Assembly: GCA_038025085.1 (NCBI GenBank)
Contig: CM076146.1
Location: 13,144,001 to 13,208,000, forward strand
DNA: 64,000 nucleotides
Reading direction: 5' to 3'
DNA from: Tetragonia tetragonoides
Lineage: Eukaryota > Streptophyta > Magnoliopsida > Caryophyllales > Aizoaceae
A program made the position numbers and the translations under genes. How positions within the stretch are numbered: position 1 is the first letter of the stretch; each line of letters opens with the position of its first letter. The notes beneath the pieces were generated by a model. That model saw only the letters and a list, made by a program, of their open reading frames with translations. It searched no databases and was not told the DNA's origin. Below are positions 1 through 11,300 of this stretch, in pieces.

Positions 1-789
1 AGGCCCGAGCCACTTTGAAAAGTTCTTAGAATTTCGCTTGAACCATATGCACCGTGAGAAAGCACTCCGTCACATAATCTAGTCTCCTTGCCTCCCGGGG
101 GTTCCAAGATCTGGTGCGCTGGGCAAACAACATGCTCTCCCCTCATACCAAGTAGTCTCCGCCAACGGAACTCACATTGAAGGAATATATGTAGAGAGGT
201 CTCACTGGATCAATTGAAAAGCACAAACAACACATACACGCACACACACATCCAGAAACAAAACCCAACCTAACCTGGTCTCCTCAGCCTAGTCTACCCT
301 AGTATGAAGGTTCCAAACGAAGGTGTGCACCTTGAGGGGAAGCTTCGACTTTCAAATGAAATTGTTGTGCACTTTTTATTTGTGGTCTAGTAGCAAAGAC
401 TTAATGCCTTCTTAATAAAATGTCTAGTAGACAACCTTGGTGATTCAGGGGTTAGGTTGCATACATGTTACATTTGATCCCTTCTTAACCAAATGTTACT
501 TGGGACTGGACTTGTATTATCCAACATGGGCACTTGTCCAAGTGTGGGACTCTAAATTTCTAAAATGTTTGCATGTTTGGTCTAAAAGGAAGTGTAGCCG
601 AGTGTAAGTATCTCTAACCATATCCGAGTGTCAAGTGTTAAATGTATGACATAGGTACTTGGGTGAAATGCAGAGTCCAAGTCCGAAGGTCCGAAATGCA
701 GTGTATGACATATGTTGAGAGGGAGTCTCGTGTGAGGCATTGCGGTAATGGTATGGTATGGTATGGTATGGTGAATCTTATTCTTCTCC
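1..789. other. unassigned sequence, probably QSOX intron 1
   Basis: No exon, RNA gene or transposon end could be recognised here. The missing first exon of the downstream QSOX gene (signal peptide and start of the thioredoxin domain) is not visible, so this stretch is best read as part of a long first intron. A short CA-rich run lies near 230-250 and four copies of the pentamer GTATG near 751-771. Confidence 0.4.
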
Positions 790-1952
790 TATTTTCTTGA
801 TAAGAATTTTTTTATTAATAGTAAAAGAGTATGATTACAAAAGAAAGAGGACAAGGCGTCCTCAAAAGCAAAATACGTAAACTACAATCGCTCCAATGCT
901 ATTGGACGTCAGTATTCAGTAAAAGGCCCCCGCTGCCTTGGCCTATAAAGAATCAAATAGACTACACTATCCCAAACATTATCAACCGTTCTATCAACCC
1001 CATCAAAAACCTAGAGTTACGCTCCAACCAAAGGCACCATAAAATAGCAAAAGAGGCGAAGCGCCACAATAATCTATGCTACTTACTCCTCCACCAATCC
1101 AACATACCAATTGAGTCTTATTGAGGTGGGACGAAACATGCACCCAGCAACCGCACCGTAAGCAACGAGCAAAATCACATTGCATGACCAAGTGCGCACC
1201 CGTCTCAATATCCTTGCGGAACATAACACATATGTGGGGTGGCAAAGTCAAATCTTGAGTATTCAATCTGCTAGCACCAAAGTCCAAATGAAAGCTCGCA
1301 CCTTCAAAGAGACCTTAGAGTTCCAAATGTACCCGCAAGAGGGGAATGGAGATATTTAGAGGAAAGGCTAAGACAATGTAGGAAAGATTTGCAAGAGTCC
1401 CCAACCTAAACCCAAAATCACCATTAGGGACATGATGAATGGTATCAAGAACACTACGATGAGAGGAAAGTTCCTCCATCTCTGTCATTGGGAGCCCGTT
1501 GAAAGTGGAGGTCCGGGGCATCATGAAGTGTGGACAACTGATAAACCGGGGGATAAATGGAAGAGAACCTGATGACCATTACCCACTCTATGTCTGAGTG
1601 GAAAAAAGAGTCGATACTTGGGAGATGAATTTTCACGGGTAACTATGGGAGATATTAGAGCTGGCATGAGCATCCCACCCATTATGTTGAAGACCATGCT
1701 GCTGATAACTCGGTGCCAAAAGGAGTTAGACTCTAGAGGGAAGCGCCACAACCATTTACCCACCAACGAAATGTGCTTAGACACCAACCGACCAAAACCC
1801 AAACCCCCCATCAACTTGGTTTGACACACTAAGTTCCAACTAACAAGATGGTCCCTTCTTTCCCCATCAGACCCACTCCACAAGAAATCCCTTATCATCC
1901 TCTCTATCCTATTAGCAATACTAACGAGAATCTTGAACAGAGAAAGATAATA
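790..1952 (-). mobile_element. 5'-truncated L1-type LINE, 3' part
   Basis: Minus-strand translation between about 1950 and 1600 reads like the end of a plant LINE reverse transcriptase: a YYLSLFKI-like segment, then RDFLWSG and the run to a WRF motif. It is followed near 1290-1110 by a degenerate zinc-binding RT C-terminal domain (CVMF...HLVMQC). Frames are broken. The 3' end is the T-rich stretch near 800-820, typical of a LINE poly(A) end read on the other strand. The right border is set where RT similarity stops, just before a poly-T run at about 1970-1990. No target duplication was found. It presumably lies inside QSOX intron 1. Confidence 0.75.
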
Positions 1953-2094
1953 AAGAGGAATACTAGGGTATTTTTTTTTCTTTTTTTTCTTACTTTCATA
2001 ATTGCTCAACCTGTAATTAGCTTTTCCATAGAGGACACCTTTTTGGTTTGTTGTACTTTTTTGACATTCATTAGTGTACTTTTTCCTTGTCTTG

Positions 2095-2118
2095 ATATAT
2101 ATATATATATATATATAT
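2095..2118. repeat. (AT)n microsatellite
   Basis: About 12 uninterrupted AT units in the putative QSOX intron 1. Expected to be length-polymorphic. Confidence 0.9.
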
Positions 2119-2310
2119 GTTACATTAAGTTGTGAGGGTGTCTTAATGTTATATTGTTTACTTATTCTTGGCATTTTGCATACTTAATAATTGAATCCAT
2201 ATATTCTTCTCCCCCCCTTTCTTTACTTCTCTATGTGCGGGTTAGTCTCTTCTTTTGCACTTCTGCAGTATCAATTACTTACTCTCTAAATGCTCTTTAT
2301 GGTCTGGCAG

Positions 2311-5300
2311 GTGCCCTGCATGCAGAAACTATAAGGTAAGCTTTAATGTATATTTACTTTAATATCTGGTTATTTTATGCCCCCCCTCCCCCAGAAAAAA
2401 GAAGGAAAAAGAAAAGAATGACAGTTCCTCAAGCATAGTTTACTTTGTTTGTCACTATTTAAGTTGTTTTCATGCAGCCTCATTACGAAAAAGTTGCAAG
2501 GACTTTTAACGGGCCTGATGCAGCTCATCCAGGAATGGTCTTGATGGCTAGGGTAGATTGTGCAATGAAGGTATTGCTGCTTTGCCCCCCCCCCCCCCCT
2601 GTAATATTCATTTGCAGCATAATCACACTCCTTAGCTTGTTGCTACAACAAAGAATTATATTACTGAATTGAAGAATATACGCAGCAAATGTGGATCCTG
2701 AACATGATGTGGCTCACTTTAAATTTTTGAGCTGTGTCTGACGCATGACTTACTGCCTACTTTGTTAAGATGCTGCTTGTTTTAGCTCCTTTATTGCCCT
2801 GCATGCTGGTATTTCACTTTTGTTGCATAGTCATTATTAGAAAAGAAGGTGACAAAAGAAAATGTTATTTTGCATCTGGAAGTTTTGCAAATTTTGAAGC
2901 TCTGTGATTTTATATGCCCCCTTAGCTGAAAGTAGGGTTAATTACATACTTAATAGTTCTTATACCCTGTTTCTGTTTACCTTTCATTTAAAATCTTTTG
3001 TGCGGGGGGCCAAGGAAGATGCATTGCATGGACTATCAATCCGTTTGATCATCTTGACGATGAGAATAATGAATGAAATTACTTACAAATAGCTAGGTTA
3101 AGATATGTTGCTGTGGTGGAATTAGAAGTTAATATTGAGAAAATCCCTTTCTGTGATGCTTGGTTTATGTTCCCTATAGCAAACTTTATTTGGAATTGCC
3201 TCTTTAGTATTGACAAAAGAAGCATACGCATTTGTATGAACTCTCGCGTTGGATAGAAATCAGTATTGACAAAATTGATCTGTATGCTAGTTGTGAAACG
3301 TCCGCATATGTTTTTCTTTCGTGCGATTTGTGTTCGGGAGTTTGTTTGCCCGGCTAGTGTTTTGGAGTTTCTGCAAACACGCTTTGGGAGGGGAAAAGAG
3401 AATAAGTTGCTGTGGTGCATTGCTTTGTTGGCGATTTTATGGTGCACTATTATATTAAAATTATCTTTGTGCTTGAGACTTTGAGAGAAAAACACGGATC
3501 TTTGAGAATAGAATGTAAGTAGTGTGAAATAAAGATCATGTTTATTCCTGTCTTATTGATCAAAAGTTATCTTCAGTTGCTTTTATTGTTTAAGCACTTA
3601 TAAACATCAAGGGTTTGTTATAGTGATTATTCCTATGCTTTCGCTTTTTTGGCAGCACAGATAAATACTAGACTTTGTGATAGGTTTTCTGTCGACCGAT
3701 ACCCTATGCTTCTTTGGAGTCGACCCACTAAGTTTGTATCTACTGATACTTGGGATGGAAAAGATGGTGAAATAGAGTCAATCAAGGATGGGCGAACAGC
3801 AGAGCGCTTGCTTGAGTGGATCAATAAAAAAATGGGCAGGTACAAAGTTTTTGCCTGTGATAGTGCTCTGTATATTTAAGTCCCTGTTAATTTCTTCTAA
3901 ACATTGTTTTTTTTTAGATAAAAGAAAATTGGTATTAATTAAGCTGTGAAAACAGCAGCAGAGGACAAGTTGTTCTCATGAAATTACAACAAATTATGCC
4001 AATTTCTCTGAAGCTCAGTAATTGAGTAACTCTTAAAAGCCCCTCCCGCCTTAGCCCACATAGAAGCTAAATAAGTCACTCTATCCCAAAGTGCCTCCGG
4101 TGGTAAGGAACCTTTAGAGAAGATTCTGGCATTCCGCTCTAGCCACCATCACCATAGGATAGCAAAAATAGCATTGCGCCACAGTAGTTTCATCTCCTTA
4201 TCCCTCCCAAACGCCCGAAAGCGCACCTGCAGCATCTCCAACACTGTGGCAGGAAACACCCATTGTTCCCCTACAAGGCCAAACAACTTTCCCCATAAAA
4301 TACGAACCAAATCACAGTGAAGGAAATGTGAACTTGTCTCACTACTAGCACGGCATAGGACACACATGTGATTGGCGTTCATGTGATTCTCATTTCTAAA
4401 CATTGTTGATTGGCTCTCATGTGATTCTCATTGCTAGAACATATCTATATTTCTTGAACTTGTGGCTATGGATCCGACATGAGTGTGGATTCAAGTGTCG
4501 GATCTTTCAATTATAATTTTTCAGATAAGGACTGGTTAAAGAAACACCCTGCTTGGTCAACCTTTAATCTATTCTATTTTTTTTATGTGGGTTGTATTGT
4601 ATCATAGATGACTGACTTGTAAGTTTAATAAAGATAAGATAATATATTGACAAACTGAGCACTTGAGCAGTACAGTTAGTGTAGCACAATTGTAGTTATG
4701 CTACCAAAATGGAAAAAGAAATAGTCATTTTACTTAAGCCAATTGCTGCACAATCATATACATAATGATTCTTCATGATTCTCGTGTATGATGCACTCTC
4801 CCCCCTGTCTCCTTCCCCCCTCTAGGTACTGGCGGCTTGCCTTAATCTGTCTCTCTCTTCCACTACTGTCTCCTATCTTGAACAACCAAAATCATACGTA
4901 CTACAACTATTCCTTCCCCATGCTTTTTCTCCCCTTTTCTCCTAATTCCAGCCATCATGGTAAGTGGTAACCAGTCATATACTGGGGAAGAACTCACCTT
5001 TTGGTTGCCTCACCTCTTTGAAGCAACCAAAAGCCCTTTTGTTTTGCCCATTTTCTTCATTAATTGATGCTTCAATTTGTTGATCTAGTATTTCCGATGC
5101 AAATTCTAGATCTGAAATCAAAATGGCATGGAGTTGAAATTGGTTGCTCTAGTATTGTGGACCCTGTGGTTCCACCACCAAGAAGTCAGCTGTTCTATCC
5201 GGCAACAAGATTGCGAACAATGGCCCTTAGGGCTAGGTCTTTCGACTCCAACTTGTTCCACAAGCGTCACCCTTCCTCTCTAACCCTTAGGTAACGCCAA

Positions 5301-8300
5301 CCTCTCACTTACGGAGGACGTTTGGTCTCGTCTTTGCCAAACCGTTCGAAGCATACAAACATAATAATAAGTTGCTGGATTTCTTGATGCAAACCAAAAA
5401 TATCATTCTAAATAAACATTGCGAATTTACATGAACTACAATGGAAATAATGCTGAGTTGAAAGCAACATAAAAAATAAAAAAACTAACAGCACTTGCTT
5501 TTGCCCGCATATCCACCGTCTGATTAGGCTTTTGGGTTGAATGGGCCAAACCAGTACGGGCCCTCAACTTTTGGCTCTTCTGATTCATCTTCCTCCGTAT
5601 CCGAAGGAATGATGATTACCTCCCGGGTCCTTGGTGCCTCGGTCTGGACTCCAGCCACCTCATCGGCTTCGACCATCTCCTGCTCTACCATCCTTCGATG
5701 GGCCTCCTTTACTTGCTGTTCGGGCAGCCTGCCGTGTCGTACAACATTCCCTCGTCGATGTAGGACAGGAGAGAACGCTCTGACTCGAGTCGAGTGCCTA
5801 GAACTAGGGATGGCAATGGGGCGGGGCGGTAGTGAATATAGGTAGATCCATCCCCATACCCACCTGGGATATTTTGATTCCGCCACCCGCCCCATCTCCG
5901 CTACGGATTGGAGATCCCAAATCCACCTCCGCCCCACTTACTCGGCGGGTATCCACCTCCGCTCCATTTATCGGGAGGGTATCCATATCCGCTTTATACC
6001 CGCTCCATTTATCGGGAGGGTATCCATAGCCCACATCTGGATCTAACTCAAATTCAGTCTAAGATAATTTGCAAGGAAAATTTTGAGCTTTTTGATAAGT
6101 AATAGCAGTAGACAAGATTTTATATATTTATATTTTACTTTTTTTGTTTTTATGTGGATATGAGGCGGGGCGGGGAAGCGGGTATAAGGTTGGGCGGGGC
6201 TCCGACGGGTATCCACTGGGGGAAGAAAGCAAACCACTTCCGCCCAATCCCCGCGGCGGTTTTGCTTTATCAAAACCATCCCCGCCCCATCCCCACCTAG
6301 CGCTCTCCCATCCCCACCCCAACTGGGGCGGATGAGGGGCGGTATCCACCTGTACCCGCCCCACTGCCATCCCTACCTGGAACATTGGAGGAAGGGTGTT
6401 GGTCGTGGCCTGCCTGAGTGGGTTCACCTCAGGGCATTGAGCGTTCAGATTCGCTTCCACCGTCGGGTTCAATTTCCTGTCTTCAACTCCTAAGCCCAAG
6501 GGGAGCTGTTAAACCCAATCTAAGGTGGTTGTACGTCACCTCCACTAAGTAGTCCAGACGCAACACCTCCTGAATGGGATCCTTTGAGCATAGGATCTCT
6601 TCACCCAAACGCCTGGGCGCATTCTACCACCACTAGTACCTCTGCAGGGTTGCCCCCTTGATCTGTGCTTCCAAGCCAACACAACACCAACACAAGTGGT
6701 CGTGGATAATATTTTTCTCCCGCAAAAAAATCATCCACGCCTGGTTGTTTTGGCGTTGGAAGCTAGGCCTAGGCAAGCAACCGTGTGGAGCGTGAAGTTG
6801 CTGGTGGTAGAATACGGTAGAATACGCCCAGGCGTTGGGTGAAGAGATCCTATACTCAAAGAATCCCATTCAGGCGGTTTTGCGTATGGACTACTTAGTG
6901 GAAATGGCTTACAACCACCCTGAGTTGGGTCTAACAGCTCCCAACAATCCCTTGGGCTTAGGAGTTAAAGACAAGAACGTTGACCCGACGGTGAAAACGA
7001 ACTCGATCGCTCAGTTCACCACGGCAATAGCAAGCCCCGAGGTGAGCCCACTCGAGCAGGCCACGAGTAACACCCTTCCTCCAATGTTCTAGGCACTCAA
7101 GTCAGTGCGTTCTACATCAGAGAGGGGTCGTTGTACCACGGAGCACTGAACGACATGATGCTAGTGGAGGAGGCTTATTGAGAGATAGTAGAGCACATCG
7201 AGGCGCCATGGATTGGGAGGTGATCATCATTCTTTCGGATACGGAGGGAGATGAACCAGGAGAGCCAAAAGTTGATGGCGAGCTCGACTCAACGCTCTCC
7301 TCCTCGGGGTCGCCTCAGTATAGCCCGTACATGAGGGGGCATGCACTGGTGTGGTCCATTCGACCCAAAAGCCTAGTCAGACGGGTGGATCTGCGGGCAA
7401 GAACAAGTGCTTCTGCTTGCACTTTTTTTTTTTCTTTTTTTTTTTGGAAACTTCCTATTGGTGCCCCTAAGCTTATAACTTGTGGTGCCTAGGGTTTTTG
7501 AAAAATCGAATTGGTACCCTCAAGTTATTCATTTTGTGTGGACAGTGATCATGTCTTGTTTGGATGTTACGTTGTCCGTTAGTATTCCTTAATTTGTGGC
7601 AACCCAAACTAATTGAGAAAGAGAGAAATGTGGAGAAGCAGCACAACCGTCTCAGCTTCTACATCTCTCTCTTTCCCACTCTCGTCCCTTGACAACATGC
7701 GCGGTTACCTGCTTGGTGCCTCACCCACCTGACCTCATCAAATGGGTTCGAAGGGAAGGGGGGGTTTTGTTCACCAGGCTGTGAAAAAAGCCAATAATAT
7801 CCCTTCTTATGGCCTTGGTCTGTTGTCTTCTGATGAAATTCCTCAAGGGTCTGATTTGGTTGCTCTTCCTCCTCATAATCCTCTGGAATTCGACAATGAA
7901 TAGGATCCAAATCTGAAATAAAACATAATCAACCAAACATTATGCATTTCCGAAGGCAAAAAATCGCAACTTGGTATAATTTTAAACCAATTGAGGGGGA
8001 AAAAACTTACCTGATGTTTCCAGTATGGCAGTAATCTACATCTACCCTTTTGTGGTTTTTTGTTGTTAAGTATGTGTTGTTGATGTCAAATTGTGAGAAA
8101 TTAAGGAGATTCCAAAAGAGAAAACAGAAAGAGAAAGACAAGGATTACATACAAAGAAATGAGAGAGGCAAGGGCTAGGGCCTAGGGCTATGGTGGCTGA
8201 GTTATGGCAGAAGGCAAATGAAACTCAAAGGGAAGGGAAAGAGACGAGAGAGGGGGTTTTGGTTTATATATATATTTTCTTTTTCTTTTTTTATTTGATG

Positions 8301-11300
8301 TTAAATGGGAATGAAATTGTTTTGTTAACCGCAGTTCATTAATGGGTAACGGCCCATACAAAAGGAATAACTTCAGGGCACCAACTGGATTTTTCAAAAC
8401 CACTGGGTACCACTTGGACAAATTGTAAGTTGAGGGCCACCAATAGGAATCTCCCTTTTTTTTTAATGTTGCTTTTAACTCAGAATCGTTTCCCTTGTAT
8501 TTAATGTAAAAATGTTTAATTAAGAATGAGATCACTTCCCGTTTCCATGAAGAAATCTAGCAACTTGTCATTATTATGTTTGTAAGCTCTGGAACGGTTT
8601 GTCAAAGGCCAGTGAACGTCCTCCATAAGTTAGACGTTGGCCTTCCCAAGCACCTCAAGGATACCCACGTTATCTGTTAAAAAAGAAGATATTTTTTTCA
8701 TCATAAACTGACTTGTCATTTGTTTTATGTTTACTTCATATGGGAATTCATGACTACTCTGGCTCAGTTGGTAGCGAAGGGAGTTTAGTGTATCCCGCAC
8801 ATCCTCTCCCGCTCCCCCTTCCCCCAAAAAGGTGTGACACTAAAACCCACTTGTTCACTTGACTTTCTATTGGACAAACAAGAACTGTTCTAGAATCAAC
8901 TGTTGATAGTGCTATCTTTTTAAGCTTAAAAAAGTGTTTAGTCTTCCACTGCTGAGTGGTAGTGCACCGAACCAACTCCACTTTGGAGCGAAGACCATTC
9001 ATATGGGTTTTCTGATAAACAGTCTTTTGTGGATAAGGAAGTATTGGTTTCGGATGTTCAATTTCTTATTAATGTACCGCCATAGATAATTATACCTTCT
9101 CAGATTTGGAGCTTCAATATCTTTAATTATGTATCACCATAGATAGATATGCCTTTTCATTTCTTTTGTTTGTTTACTGGTCATTGGTTGATTGTGTTTT
9201 GCAGCTCATATGGCTTGGATGATGAGAAATATGAACATGAGCATCTTCAATCAAATGCTACAGACCCTGGAGAGGTCTTAAGACATAACCTTCATTTAAA
9301 ACTGCTTTATTTTATTACGTAATTTTCTATTTGCTGAACTGTAATATTGAGAGTGCTGTAATGTCACATGAAAGATTGCGCGAGCTGTTTATGATGTTGA
9401 GGAAGCAACATCTGTTGCCTTTGATATTATTTTGAGACACAATGTATGTTATTTTCTGGATGAAAACTGTGTGCCTTATTTTCCCCTTTTCTTACGAGGC
9501 TTTCTATTGATGTATCATGTGCATGTGACAGATGATCAATGCAGGGACCAGGGCTCCATTTATAAGATTTCTTCAGCTTTTGGTGGCTCATCATCCTTCT
9601 AGGCGGTATGCAATATTATTCTCATAGTACATGGGTCATCTACCAAGCGTCCCTGTAAATCCTCATATTTTCTTGCCTATGTTTGGTATTAGATGTCGTG
9701 AAGGAAGTGCTGAGATACTTGTGAACTTTGATGACTTATATCCATCAGAGATTGGGACAGCAAATGAAGTGAAAGGTCTCTCTGAAAAAGGAAAGACTGC
9801 TCTCGCGAATTTCCAGATTTGTGGTAAAGAAGTTCCATGTGGATATTGGGTAGGTGCTTTTCTTCAAAATGCTGTTGGTTTTACTCTTAGATATTGGCTA
9901 TCCCTACTCCTTTCGAGGGGCTAGGGGGTCTGATGTTTGGATTGACGCCGTTTTCTGAGTCATTTACTTACTTAAGGTCGACATTTTCTCTCTTCAATAC
10001 ATTTATATTTAGGACAGATGTGTGGCTCTTCGCGAATATTTATTTCAATTAATAATCAACCAACTTGTTACACAATGAGTATAGTGATTTGTAGCTATTT
10101 CGTCAACATTTTGTTTCTTGGGTTTTGTTAATGCTGACGAAAGTAAGAGATAGTTTGATGTTCCGAGAAGCCTCAAACGAACCAAATTCCTTCTATGATG
10201 ATAGAGAATGTAAGTATTAGTTTCTTGCTTTCTCCCGTGCTATTTTTATTGGTTTGTATGGAGAGAAAAATTGAATGTCTCCACTTTACATAAGGTTTTG
10301 AACCTATCTTGGTCTCAGGATGAAGTTGGGATGTGGGTTTTACCGAAAGCAGAATCTGGGATTTTTGCCAGCATCAAAATATTGCTTTTTGAGGATCGTC
10401 CTATCTCTTATTTTAGGGTCACCCTTGGTGAAAATCGCAGGTTAAAAGTAATTTGGACCTTGTAATTGAGATCTAAGAATTTCGGTATGTGAAAAAGAGT
10501 GGAAGACAGGTAAGAGTCTAATGGAGACCTTGTGACTGAGAACGTGTCTGATGATCTCAACTAGTGACAATGCTTGTTTTTCATTGCCTCATTGGGAACA
10601 GGACCTGTCTTCCAATCCCAGGTTAATGTTTATTTTCGGACCTTGTCATTGAGATGTAAGACTTTCAATTGTGTAGATGCACACTAGTTTTTTTTTTCTT
10701 AGATAAGAATTTTTTTTTATTAAGTGAGAAATAATACAAGAGTCGTCCTCAAGGGGAGGAGCTAGCCAGTGCTAAACCAAGACCCAACCAACCCTAGAAA
10801 AAAGACCCTATACAGTCAGTGTCTATCCAAAAAAACCCTTCTTTAACCCACAACCATCAATTTCGAATTCTGTAACTCTCGACTACCCTTCTTTTTCCTA
10901 GGATTAGTACCAAGAGGAGGTTCTTTCCCCATGGTGTCAACAAACTTTAGTCCCATTGCATCAAAAAGTGCTTGTCCACGAACATCCGCCTCTTCACTAC
11001 CTAGTGTATAACTCAGTACCGACGGAGTAGGTTGAAGCCCATCTTCCTGAAACTCACCCTGGTTCAACGTCCCTGGCTGCCGAAGTGACCCACACTGTGA
11101 AGAAGGGCCATTCTGCAACATTTGTTCTATTATCCGACCCTCCTCCTGCTGATTAATCATGCTCTCCCCTTCCTTGAGCCTGCTGGTGAACCATCCTTTG
11201 ATCCACAGAACACCCTGCAGCAGACTCATTAAAAATGGCAGCATCTTGCAAGTCTGCAGTGGGTGTGTCAGATACATGTGACACCCAATCCTTCATAGCA

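Larger units (their letters stand above)
5292..8645. repeat. giant inverted repeat (hairpin) in QSOX intron 4
   Basis: The left arm (5292-6716) read backwards matches the right arm (6724-8645) from the outer ends to a loop of only about 7 bases (6717-6723, CTCCCGC). Matching pairs were followed by eye along the whole length. Examples: GGAGGACGTT at 5314 against its complement near 8620; the AACCCAAAAGCCTA region near 5530 against 7370; GAAGAGATCCTAT near 6840 against its complement near 6600; GCTTCCAA at 6668 against TTGGAAGC near 6755. The left arm is interrupted by a hAT-like element (5805-6375) and the right arm by a MULE-like element (7446-8454). Without these each arm is about 850-900 bp, with mismatches and small gaps (roughly four in five bases agree, estimated by eye). 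The arms contain protein-like stretches (for instance an acidic SDTEEDESEEP segment) in no recognised family. Confidence 0.88.

Noticed and set aside
1..789. QSOX exon 1
   Set aside because: No signal peptide followed by the start of a thioredoxin domain in a frame that could splice to 2311 was found.
5537..7492. Protein-coding gene(s) in the hairpin arms
   Set aside because: Frames are interrupted, differ between arms and match no family; the acidic SDTEEDE segment alone is not support for a working gene.
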